From Mesorhabditis belari (Eukaryota; Nematoda; Chromadorea; Rhabditida; Rhabditidae): 64,000 nucleotides of DNA. This document shows positions 47,401 through 56,789 of this stretch, piece by piece. The notes under the pieces are model-generated. The model was not told the origin of the DNA and ran no database searches. It saw nothing but the letters and a program-made list of their open reading frames with translations. Each line of letters opens with the position of its first letter. The stretch's first letter is position 1. Position numbers and translations under genes: made by a program. Location: positions 558,001 through 622,000 of the forward strand of contig CAUEEP010000736.1 in assembly GCA_958450365.1 (NCBI GenBank). The letters are read 5' to 3'.

Positions 47401-48811
47401 AACTCTAAACAAATAAATGAATCAAATCAATCAATATACTGAATTACTAATTAAAGATTCAAAACTGATAAACCATTTAGATGTCTCAGTCACGGCTAGT
47501 TTTAGATCTCAGACTTTGGAATGTCAAGACGACTTTACTCTCAAAGTGAATACTATAAAATGCAGACTTCAGGATCTTTACTCCCTGTTAGGTGAGTTAT
47601 AAAACAAGAAAACTTTAATAAAAAACAATATTAACTAAAGTTATCTCTTAAAAAAGTGTTTCTTTTTCAGATGGCTGCCTCCAGAAAGTCTAAACAGCTG
47701 CCGTTTCAGTCATCAATCTGACATCTGGTAAGGGGAAATTAGTTAAATTAAAAGAATTTAGTTATTTAACAAAATTGTGTCACACAACTCATTCAGGGCA
47801 CTTGGTATAACGATGTGGGAGATTTTCACGTATGGAGAAACTCCATTCTCTGATCTCAGCAATAATGAAGTGGTCGCGTTAGGGTTGAGCGGGGTGAAGC
47901 CAGCAAAACCTCAAAAGTGTCCTGATGAGGTTAGTTTTTAATGTTCATTTTAACAAATTAAATACATAAAACCTTTTTAGATCTATGAATTGATGGAAAA
48001 ATGCTGGGAACTAGACCCGGAAAAACGAATTTCAGCTGAGGATGCGATGTTGGAGCCGTGTTTACAAGTGGGTTGCAAAAAAAGATAAGAAAAAACAACT
48101 ACTTGAAAGTTAAAATAAGCTATAGATTTCAATCTACATACCGTAAATACTTTAATAGTACCCAACCCGCCTCGAACAGTCGCGTAGTCGCGTAGTCTTT
48201 AGTATTTCATTTTTTGCAAAGCACCCGTACTTTTGATGGAAAGCTTTTTTGGAAAAAGTTTGATTCGTTGGACACTTGTTTTAGTTTTGAATAAGCTGTA
48301 AAGACAGTAAGCATTTAACCAGCTAACCATCTAACTATCTAACCAGCTAACTATCTAACTATCGAACTATCTAACCAGCTAATTATCTAACCAGCTAACC
48401 AGCTAACCATCTAACCATCTAACCATCTAACTATCTAACCATCTAACAATAACTATACATCATTAAGTACAAATGTTATCTTTGATTTTTTTAAATCTAC
48501 GGTTTACTTTTAATTTAAAAGCTAGCTAAGTTTGAGAAGATCGGTTTAAGAAGTTTGAAGAGAAGATCGGTTTAAGAAGTTTAAGAATCGAATTCTAACA
48601 ACTAAATGCCATTAATCAAATAAAAACGAGTCAAGAATATTTAATTTATAAAAAGCTTAATAGAATTTGTGAACATTTCTGTTGAAATTTTTTTCCATTC
48701 CAGGCCCCATTGGCTCGTCCTCGTATCGAACAATCCCAATTGGATTCTCTTTGTTTTGAAGTGGATGTACCCGATGATATAGCTCCTCTTATCTCTAATG
48801 CTCAAACATAA
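38431..48811 (+). CDS. trk-1: Trk-type receptor tyrosine kinase
   Basis: This is a single-pass cell-surface receptor with an intracellular tyrosine kinase. Secure exons: 38431-39156, 45449-45568, 45617-45685, 45950-46056, 46097-46166, 46209-46316, 46687-46783, 46833-46936, 46981-47115, 47506-47591, 47671-47727, 47797-47929, 47981-48067, 48704-48811. Exon 1 gives a signal peptide, an LRRNT-like CVYEKRRAICDQIP, an LRRCT-like NLSCECENQWL and the start of an Ig domain. Likely ectodomain exons are 43059-43175 (IRVRVNVTLL, HNIFVHGWPL) and from 45199 (MKEYTLYA, as in Trk Ig2), plus a small exon ending 45407; at least one exon between 43175 and 45199 and the exact junctions remain unresolved. The membrane span is LWPFLIITPFLVLCAFCVY. 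The kinase has GQGAFGEVY, VAVK, HRDLAARN, DFG, the YSQSEYY activation loop, and the Trk signature EIFTYG..PFSDLSNNEV. No NPxY juxtamembrane motif and no C-terminal Tyr are present. Confidence 0.9.
39225..39440. repeat. Dispersed repeat with a degenerate tRNA-like block in trk intron 1
   Basis: About 39225-39312 repeats a block found before exon 1 (about 38217-38305). On the minus strand, 39440-39367 reads like a tRNA: A-box-like TGGCGCAGTCGG and a perfect T-arm CCGGGTTCGATTCCCGG, followed by a T-run. The 5' and 3' acceptor halves do not pair and the anticodon arm is irregular, so this is a tRNA-derived repeat or pseudogene rather than a working tRNA. Confidence 0.6.
39935..40548. repeat. 120-bp direct repeats flanking a candidate exon
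   Basis: About 39935-40055 and 40428-40548 are nearly identical (shared TTGTTTTTGGGCAAAGAATT and AACAAATATGGGTGACTATT). The 370 bp between them holds the open frame listed next. Confidence 0.85.
40186..40650 (+). other. Candidate secreted-protein exon nested in trk intron 1
   Basis: A strong acceptor (T-tract then CGCGCAG at 40151-40157) is followed by an ATG at 40186 and a frame starting with a signal-peptide-like MVDQSRLLFSLLRLFLSIT and LLV. A hydrophilic, acidic stretch follows (LDNYSIYYSSKKIDTFDEG, FAFDEFGNAIVPLSNDG). The last third, from about 40430, is the second copy of a direct repeat and is probably not coding. It could be an alternative first exon of the receptor gene or a separate small gene; no family is recognised. 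Confidence 0.3.
41080..41743. repeat. Inverted-repeat element with a 40-bp minisatellite in its loop
   Basis: Arms at about 41080-41265 and 41595-41743 are reverse complements (CGGGAGTGGGACAAATGCGA at one end, TCGCATTTGTCCCACTCCCG at the other). The loop holds about six copies of a 40-bp unit containing TGATATACCAATAACTCCGT (41349-41590). Because 40 is not a multiple of 3, the same repeat is read in all three frames on the minus strand. Confidence 0.9.
42233..42955. repeat. Direct repeats flanking a 15-bp minisatellite
   Basis: About 42233-42313 and 42880-42955 are near-identical (AAAAGAAACGCCCTGGATAT). Between them, 42506-42705 is an array of about 13 copies of GATCAAACTATTCTA. Confidence 0.85.
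43262..43520. repeat. 15-bp minisatellite ACCAAGCAAGCCATG
   Basis: About 17 copies; the unit is divisible by 3 and stop-free in several frames on both strands, so it creates long artefactual open frames. Confidence 0.95.
43750..43794. repeat. Perfect 18-bp hairpin
   Basis: AACAATTATATATGCTTT and AAAGCATATATAATTGTT flank a 9-nt loop; located in the trk ectodomain intron. Confidence 0.85.
46320..46420 (+). repeat. TCTG microsatellite with a Helitron-like leader in trk intron 7
   Basis: CTACTATATATAAAGGGACT is followed by a TGTCTGTCTG array and then a CG-rich block. The arrangement CTACTA..TATAAA..(TCTG)n recalls the 5' ends of some non-autonomous Helitrons; no matching CTRR 3' end was established. 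Confidence 0.35.
47125..47440. repeat. 19-bp minisatellite in the intron before the DFG exon of trk-1
   Basis: About 15 copies of TCTAAACAAATCAATAAAC with one-base variants. Confidence 0.9.
48137..48240. repeat. MITE fragment in the last trk-1 intron
   Basis: ACCGTAAATACTTTAATAGT and CAGTCGCGTAGT match the family at 28655-29050 and 523-740. Confidence 0.65.
48320..48450. repeat. 8-bp minisatellite in the last trk-1 intron
   Basis: Array of TAACTATC/TAACCAGC/TAACCATC units. Confidence 0.9.
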
Positions 48812-49053
48812 CAAATCTCAATCTAAATCTATGATTTTAACGGGTTTTTTCATAGAATTCTTCTAGTTTTTGTCTTCTTTTGATCTCAAACTTTCGTATC
48901 CGATTCCAAACAAGAAAATTTTACGAGTGATCTTTCATGATTTTCATATCAGCTGTGCTGTGATTTCAAAAAACTATATTCTTGTCATCTTTCATATCAA
49001 ATAAATAATCAAATATGTATTTAAAGCATTTCAAATATGTACAAATGAAGATT

Positions 49054-49729
49054 TCAATAGTAAAAGAGGGCGTAGATTGTTGCTTGACACCAAATGTACT
49101 TCTGAAAAGAGGAACGATTTTTGAAAGCTTAATGCATTTGATTTAAAAGTACTTTAATACATTAGCAAGTATACTCACATTAGCATGGTAGTAGTTGGCT
49201 TGACCATCAGTGTCTGTGTCCCAAGTACATTGAGCCGAGACGCTGAAATTACTGGACTTGCTGAAAAGCTAAAGCCAAGCTAAAGCCAAGCTAAAGCCAA
49301 GCTAAAGCCAAGCTAAAGCCAAGCTAAAGCCAAGCTAAAGCCAAGCTAAAGCCAAGCTAAAGCCAAAGCCAAAAATCGAAACCACTCACTGAGCTCCTTG
49401 CCCCCGATTCTCACAAATCACAACTTGCACAACGTATTTGTAGTTGGGCAGTTCCAATCCTAAACCATTTTTATGGATTAAAATAGTATTAAAAGAGATT
49501 CTTGAACCTTTCAATCGTTCCCTCGCCTCCTCTGCCAACGATTTGCTCAATTTTTTACTATTCTCAGCTTCAAACGGCTCTTCAGGCAATCCATTCTTCA
49601 GCACTTCTTCCAAAATCGCTTTCCCAATTGCAGAGCGAAATCTGATAGTGTGAAGGTTTTCGAAATTTTTGTAAAAACAAACTTTTTCTGGGCACTTGGT
49701 CGAAGAGTTAGCTCTCGATCGTCTGACAT
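49054..49729 (-). CDS. dylt-2: Dynein light chain, Tctex1 type 2B-like
   Basis: This is a light chain of cytoplasmic dynein; the closest family by sequence is TCTEX1D2/DYNLT2B, which in animals belongs to the dynein-2 motor of cilia. Exons in coding order 49729-49683, 49641-49508, 49459-49390, 49260-49179, 49101-49054 give 126 residues. The N-terminus has LRPSAQKKFRSAIGKAILEE, the core NYKYVVQVVICENRGQGA, then CTWDTDTDGQANYY, and the C-terminal strand ATIYALFYY, all in the expected order. The third intron carries an 11-bp minisatellite. The gene converges with trk-1, with 242 nt between stop codons. The symbol is my best match to worm nomenclature and less certain than the family. Confidence 0.9.
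49268..49375. repeat. 11-bp minisatellite in the dynein light chain intron
   Basis: About nine copies of GCTAAAGCCAA. Confidence 0.95.
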
Positions 49730-50005
49730 AAAATTATGAAAATATCCTTTTGAAATTCTTGGCCTTAGTGTTTCTATGGTAACAGATTTCCTTCAAGCAC
49801 ACAGGATTTCAATGGGATTAGTTAAGTAAAGAAATATTGAATACGGTAAGCTTGAAATTAGTGAAACATTAAGATCTAAGTGTTTAAGTGCTTAAACCCT
49901 TAGGCACTCAGAGATTAGGCAATAAATACAATTATATAACTGCTTACTATAATAAACTTTCAAAAATCTATTATTAGAAGTGCTATAGTTAAAGAGAAAC
50001 AACGT
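49730..50005. other. Short flank of the dynein light chain gene
   Basis: AT-rich upstream flank of the minus-strand light chain gene; nothing recognised. Confidence 0.4.
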
Positions 50006-50440
50006 TCACACGTTTTTTTTTTTTGCCTTAAAACTTTGCAGAGATCGGTTCATATCTGATAGCTGATCTGACAATGATCCTTTCAAAGCCATCATCTTGT
50101 TTAAAACATTTTTTAAATCCTTAATTTCCTTTAACCTTTCAATCCCCAAGAGTTGTATTCCAGAGAAGTAGGGGCAGTTTAAGTGGGCCTCCAAAATTGG
50201 GACCCCAAATGGGTGAACCTAATGGGGCGACTTGTGGACCTCCTCCTAGTCCTAATGAATTTCAAAGCGATTCTTCGTTTTGCTCGCTCTCTTTTGTTAA
50301 GGCTAAAGATTGGAAAATGCCCCTTTCTAAAAGCAATTCCATTTTAGCTTTTCACTCCAAAAAAACCATTCCCCATTTTTCTTTCAATGGGTCACGGGAA
50401 ATGAACTCTCTTGAAAAAGTTAAAAGAAAAAAAGTAAGAG
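50006..50440 (-). other. Possible small coiled-coil gene
   Basis: On the minus strand a 62-codon frame (50194-50006) reads LKEIKDLKNVLNKM and LSDQLSDMNRSLQSF, with heptad-like spacing typical of a coiled coil, and ends in a Lys-rich tail. Upstream, another minus frame contains GLGGGPQVAPLGSPIWGPNF. A splice chain joining them could not be fixed. A plus-strand frame at 50197-50445 overlaps. No family recognised. Confidence 0.25.
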
Positions 50441-50560
50441 TTTAGTCTAAAACTTCAAGTAATTATTGGTGATTTTTGAATTATATAAAGAAAAAGGTGT
50501 TTAACAAGTCAATTAAATGAAAAGAAAATTTGAATTTTAAAATTTGTGATTAATTTGCTT

Positions 50561-51208
50561 TACCGTATTTTCTCTAATAGTAGTGCATCCAGATCGTCGT
50601 CTAAATTCCTCGAAATCTCGAAAGCCGCTTATCAGAACCTATCGATGTGGGGTCGGAAAATATAGCTCACGATGAGATCTAGTGGAGAATTAGAGTGTTG
50701 AGCTTCTGCAAAAGCTTGGAAACCGTAAAATCGTCACCAACTCGGCTCGCCAAAGTGCACTACTATTAGAGAAAGTTAAATAGAAATTATATACCGTATT
50801 CTCTCTAATAGTAGTGCACCCTGAGCTTTGCCTAAATTCCTCGAAATCTCGAGAACCGCTTATCAGAACCTATCGATGTGGGGTCGGAAAATGTAGCTCA
50901 CGATGAGATCTAGTGGAGAATTAGAGTGTTGAGCTTGTGCAAAAGCTTGGAAACCGGAGAATAGTGATCAACTCGACTCGGCGAGGTGCACTACTATTAG
51001 AGGAAATGGTAGTGCACCGTGAGCGTTGCCTAAATTCCTTGAAATCTCGAAATGCGCTTATCAGAACCTTTCGATGCGAGGTCGGAAAGGAAAATGTAGT
51101 TAACGATGAGATCTTGTGGGGGATTTGAGTGTTGAGCTTTTGCAAAAGCTTGGAAACCGTCAAATACTCACCAACTCGGCTCGCCGGGGTGCACTACTCT
51201 TAGAGAAA
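50561..51208. repeat. Three tandem copies of a 215-bp MITE
   Basis: Copies at about 50561-50775, 50792-51005 and 51007-51208 each begin near CTCTAATAGTAGTGCA and end TGCACTACTATTAGAG, which are inverted repeats. The shared core includes CGCTTATCAGAACCTATCGA. There is no coding capacity. Confidence 0.85.
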
Positions 51209-51430
51209 ATTCAGTAATTCCTTTTCTCTTTCTAAGAAAGGATTATAAATGTAACTTTATTAAAATTTAGTAAAAGAATTCAAATTCTTCATATAAACGG
51301 CTAGATTTGAGGCTAGATTTAACCAATTAGAAATGATTATTTGTTAAAATTCAAATTTTGTTTCCTTAATTGAAAAGAGTTTTATTATTGAATACAATTA
51401 GTTTAATACAATTCAATTGTTCAATACGAT

Positions 51431-51945
51431 TACCGTATTCTCTCTAATAGTAGCGCGCACTACTATTTTTTGAACCCCCTTCTGGACCGCAATACTATTA
51501 GAGAGTTTTACCATTTACCAAAGTAAGACAGATATAAGATTTGTTCCAAAAATTCTTGCAATTCTTTCACGTACTCCTTTGGCTCCTTTGACTCCTTTTG
51601 ACTTACAGTTGTGGGCCGGCGAGTTGACAATTTGTGCTGACAATTTGTGTCTTGACAAACAACAAAAAGATGTTTTTGCACTTTGCATAACAATTTTAGA
51701 TTTTTTGCTAACTTTTTCATGTGAAGAATAGTTAATAAATGAATAAAAAAAAAGCCTCACTTTTGCTTGCTTGAATAGCTTTAGAATGTCACATAAACAT
51801 AAAGGTTTAGATGAAAAAGAAGCAAACAGAAATTCAAATTTTCCGGGGGTGCACTACTATTTTTTGAACCCCCTCCTGGACCGCAATACTATTAGAGAGT
51901 GCACTACTATTAAAGAGTGCACCTCTATTAGAGAGAATACGGTAT
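51431..51945. repeat. Longer element with the same termini, direct inner repeats
   Basis: It starts ACCGTATTCTCTCTAATAG and ends CTATTAGAGAGAATACGGT. A block CACTACTATTTTTTGAACCC ... CCGCAATACTATTAGAGAG occurs near both ends in the same orientation. Confidence 0.7.
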
Positions 51946-52359
51946 ACACAATGAAAAAGTACCGAAAAGATCTAAAGATTTGAAATCATATCTATTTCAA
52001 GTAGAAATTTGGTTTGGTTTGGTTTTAAATTTTAAAACCTAAAATTTAAACTATTGAAGGGTAACATTAATTGTTAGTTTTGTCAAAATAACTAACAAAT
52101 CTTAGCTAAATGCTTGATTTATTTAATTTAAGAAAGAGCTTTACAATTGTTTTATTATACTATACAAATGTTTCTCAAGTTTTCTTTAAAAGTCGATCAA
52201 AAATTGAATCATCGATGAATCAAAATTGATGAATCAAACTTAAATCAAAATTGATAAACCAAATCGAACACCGAAATCAAAAAAATCGATTGAAAAGTAA
52301 AAAAATGATTAAAATTCGGAAAATTGAAGAAGAAAACGATTGTTTTTGTTGAAAAGATA

Positions 52360-52859
52360 TTAGGTTGGCCGGAAAGTTCTTTCCTTTTTTTGACGCTAGA
52401 TCTAACTTTTTATTTTACGCATCAAAAACGCCAAATAAAAAAAAAAACAGAAAAACATCAATAACATCCTGCCACTTATCCGGCAACAAATAGATTCCGC
52501 GGCGGTAAAACTCACGTGACTTTGAATCGAAAAACTGAGTGAGTGACAAGCGCACCATCGGACTATCATCTGTTCAGGTATTTTGTCCAGAATCGTCCGA
52601 TTATCATTTTTTCAGGTCTCTGGAGCATCATTTGCGTGGAAAGATCTTTCAAAACGTCGAGGAAATGCGCTTGTCATTCACTCAGTTTTTCGATTCGAAG
52701 CCACGTGAGTTTTACCGCCGCGGAATCGATTTGTTGCCGGATAAGTGGCAGGATGTTATTGATGTTTTTCTGTTTTTTTTTTATTTGGCGTTTTTGATGC
52801 GTAAAATAAAAAGTTAGATCTAGCGTCAAAAAAAGGAAAGAACTTTCCGGCCAACCTAA
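52360..52859. mobile_element. Palindromic mariner derivative
   Basis: The element is 500 bp, begins TTAGGTTGGCCGGAAAGTTC and ends with its reverse complement, and is flanked by TA on both sides, the target duplication of Tc1/mariner elements. Both arms carry the same 3' end of a mariner transposase gene, in opposite orientation: the right arm on the plus strand reads SLEHHLRGKIFQNVEEMRLS and FYRRGIDLLPDKWQDVID, matching the C-terminal part of mariner transposases. The catalytic region is absent, so it cannot encode active transposase. Confidence 0.9.
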
Positions 52860-53157
52860 TATATTTGTTTTGTTGTTTTTGTTTTTGTTTTTGTTGAAAA
52901 GATATTGTCGATCGGAATCCGTTTTCTTTTCTTTTCTATTTTAATTTAACTTTAACTGATAAAAAGTTTGAATAAGTGAGTTTAAATGAAAGACAATGTC
53001 ACTCATATCATCCCTCAATTCAATGCAAATTGGATAGTCGCATTTGTGGAGAGGAAAAGGACACTGATCCCTTCCATTCAACCCTTCTTTTCTTTCTTTA
53101 GATGTCCAGATGGTGTTCCTTTCTCTTCATTTCTTTCCTTTCATTTCTTTACGACCC

Positions 53158-53565
53158 GTCTCACTGATTAGAACAACCACGAAAGCAATGATGTGGACAA
53201 GAAAGCCCTTTATGGAGACATTAGGCCGCCATAACCATATCCTCCATTTATAAGCTCATTATTAGGCTCGTTTCGAATCGTTGCTTGTAAAATGGATTCA
53301 AAAAATTCAAGATTCAAGATGTTTTCCAAATTTCTTTCATCGAAATACCATAATTTAGATTAGAACACTGATTAGAACAACCACGAAAGCAATGATGTGG
53401 ATAAAAAAACCCCTTTATGAAGACATTAGACTGCTATAACCATAGCCTCCATTTATAATCTCATTAAATGGCTCATTTCGAATCGTTGCTTGTAAAATGG
53501 ATTCAAAAAAAATCAAGATTCAAGATATTTTCTAAATTTCTTTCATCGAAATACCATAATTTTGT
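53158..53565. repeat. Tandem duplication of a 200-bp repeat
   Basis: Copies at about 53160-53355 and 53358-53565 share ACTGATTAGAACAACCACGA and TTCGAATCGTTGCTTGTAAA. The first part is related to the repeat family at 56.8-58.6 kb. Confidence 0.85.
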
Positions 53566-54028
53566 AAACACCTAACCAAAAAGCGTTCTCAAAAATCGTG
53601 CTAAATTGAAGGCATTAGTCGAGGTGAGGGAGTGAAGCTTAAATAGGGGAAAGTGGAAGAAAAAGCTAAAGATTGACCACGATGAGTTCCCCTTGCAAGA
53701 GTTGAATGGGGAGACTGTTTGTGGAGAGTCTTTGCGGCAATCGGCTTAACGAGGGATCGCACGGGAAAGTTGGAAGGGAAAACGATCAGAGAAGATCAGA
53801 GAAGCAAGTCACCACAGCCTCGAGCACTCGGAAACTCACTGGCGATCATGCAACACTTTTAAATTTTGCAAACATCATTTTATTGTTTATACAGAAATGG
53901 GCAAATCAATTTGTTTTACGGATTTGGATTTACTTTTGTGTTTTGTGGATTTTAGAGAATATTTGATATTAATCGTTATCATAAGTCACTTTTATGAAAT
54001 CATTTATGTAAGAAAAACAGCATTTTAA

Positions 54029-54713
54029 ACAATCAATGTATCAGAATTGTATTCAGCCTCTTGTCTGAGCTCAAGCACTTCAACTACAAGAGCTCTTTTA
54101 CATCCATGCACTTGTTCAATCAATGATCGAGCCAAACGGCGATCTTGTCGATCGCGAACACATATTTGTAATTCTTTCGCTTTCGTCAGCTTTCGTCAGC
54201 TTTCGTCCAAGATTGAGGAAATTATTTCCAAACTCTGCCTTCTAGCTTCTGGAAAGTTGTAGAAACGCGAGGCGAATTGTGCCGATCCAAAAACCTTTCC
54301 ATCCAGCCGTTACTTCTAGTGAAAGGTACATCGACTTTCTTAGCCACTTCGTTGAAGAGTATCTGACGACTGACCCTTTTCTTTTCAGCCAGTTGTTTCC
54401 GCACCTAAGCTGCAAATGCTTCCTCGACATCAGCCGAATTTAGGTAGCGATCTCCTCCATCCAATCACTTCCTTTTCCCATGAAGCCCTTCTAGCTCTCC
54501 TTTCTTTTTCAGGCTTGACCACTTTGTAATCAATTTGGCAAAATTTCGCCGCCTAGTGTTAGAAAAATCTCTCGCTATCTTGGCAACGTTTAATTTCGTC
54601 TTCACATTCTCAATCATTTTCCAATCGTTGTCGTCGACGGGGTCACTTTTCAAACTTTCACATAAATCGAATCGAGAAGTAATTTTTGTTGGAATGTTCC
54701 TGATCAGCTTCAA
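54029..54713 (-). pseudogene. Broken pogo/Tigger or CENP-B-like gene
   Basis: One minus-strand frame from 54713 to about 54222 reads LNVAKIARDFSNTRR, then GGDRYLNSADVEEAF, then VRKQLAEKKRVSRQILFNEV and SNGWMERFLDRHNSP. This is the order of a psq-type helix-turn-helix followed by a CENP-B-type DNA-binding domain. It is interrupted by an in-frame TGA and a TAG. After a frameshift, a coiled-coil-like tail (RDRQDRRLARSLIEQVHGCK, RALVVEVLELRQEAEYNSD) runs to a stop near 54029, with one further TGA inside a 10-bp tandem duplication (CGAAAGCTGA). No DDE catalytic domain is present. Confidence 0.7.
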
Positions 54714-56789
54714 AGAATCCTTTCAATTCATTTGCATGATGATTTCGAAAAAGGACATCCATTGCTATCCATTGCTATCTATCGAAAAGCACATCCACTA
54801 TCTAAAAAATAAAGATTGAATGCTTGCTTTTCTTAGTTCACAAATTATAGAATCATATAAAAGCTTTAGCTCTCTAAAATGTTTCCAAAAAAAATCTCTC
54901 AAAATCCTTCCCGATTCAATTCTTTTCTCATCCCTCAAAAAGCAAGATTTGCATGATTTAGTGAGATTGATTTGTAGGCCACATTTCGGGAGATCCTTGT
55001 CTTTTCACCCTGAACCCTCGCCTTGGGGATGTCCCTTGGGTGTCTCCCCCCGGAAAAGCCATTCACTGCTTCCCATCCCATCTCCTTTCCCCTTTTGTCT
55101 CATGACGATCCCCCTTGTCTTCCCTTTTTAGGCGTTTGGCCCCAGTGCACTGAAAATAGCGAAATGGCCATCGGCTACTGAAGTCGAGAGCCCATCCTCT
55201 TCCCCCATTCCATTTCAATTTCTTTTCTCTTTACCCCAAACAGCTCTTCCCACCGAACCCCTTTGTAATTACGTTTCAATTGGCCCATCTTTCCCATCCC
55301 GAGACCCTAAAAACAGAGAGCTAGAAGACAAAGGATGAAAGTATTTTTCAGGTTCTCTAGCTTTTACCAAAAAGCATTAAAAGATAGCGCAAAGAAAGAA
55401 CAGAGAAAGTACTGGAGAGGTTGAATTCTAATGGCTTAACGATATCTAAGTACATTGGCTTTGATTGAAGACTTGAAATATGTCGATGTCGATGTCGAAG
55501 AACACTTGTAATTTGTAATTTTGTAAATGCAACTTTCAATTTTTCAATTCAATCTTTTATATGAACTAGTAGTAAACGAATAGATTTCAAAATCGATTTC
55601 AATTCTTATTCTCCATCAATATCGATATAGCCTTGGTGACCCGACAAGCATTGATCACGGTCATAAATGCATGAAACGCAAGGCAATAGCCGAGGGTAAA
55701 AGCAAGAGGAAAAAGAAGCATTTTGTGTGCATTTTGTATCAACCTCTCTTTTCTTTTCTCTTTTTCTTTCTCTTTTTCTTTCTGAACCATATCATGAATG
55801 CAAGCTTTATGACCGCTTTTTATGTCCTTTGAATGATTGTTTTCAACAATGGAAATGGAGAAAAAAAAATTTGCGTGATGAGTGAAATTGTCTTGTCAAG
55901 AATAGGAGAAAGATCTCAAAAAATTGAATTGAAGACTTGTTTTAGTAAATTAAACTTTAAAAATGGATGAAGTATGAATCCCTGAAGAAGAATAGGCCCT
56001 CCAAGTCAAAGATCGTTCTCATCCACGTTCTCATCCTCATGTTGCAAAACTGACTCTCTCTAAAAATAAATAGCCTTGTTTGGGAACTTTTGGCGCATTC
56101 CTCATACAGTCTCGCCTTTTGATTACTATTTATTCTGGATCATGAGTTAATGAGCTTGCGGGAGAACACTTCAATTCGGAAGAAGCAGTCAAAAATTGGC
56201 TTTTGAAAGTTTTTCGATTCAAAACTAAAATCCTACCACGAAAGAGGAATCAATTAAGCCGAAAAGCTGAAAAATCGTTCTCAAAAGAAAGAAATTGACT
56301 ATGAGCCTTTCGAAAGTTGTGAAAAACTTTTACAGTTATCCGAATACTTTGTTGTGTTCTATTTGAAGATCAAAGATCTTTCAAATTTGATGAATCAAAT
56401 GTCTTCAACTCGAATTTCTCAACAAGATCAGCATCTCGCGTGACAATTACCCAAAAATCTCGCAAATTCTCCGCACAATATCCCCCCGATTCACATCGTA
56501 TCGAAAAGGAGATGACTTCCTGTGTCCCATCTGTCCAATCTCTTCCAATCCCTTTTCCTTTTTCCTTTTCCTTTATCGTTTCTCATTCAAACTCTCTCTC
56601 TCTCTCATTCTCCTAAAAGAGACATTGTTTCTGTCTTTCTCCAAATAATTTGTAGAGAAGACTCCCACAAACACTCCTAATCCAATAATGGTTGTTCCCG
56701 CAATCGATCCCAATTGAATTCCCCCGTTTCCTTCATCCCACTAACACAACCCGATTTTCCCCCCGGATTTCTTGAACCTGAGGAATTTT

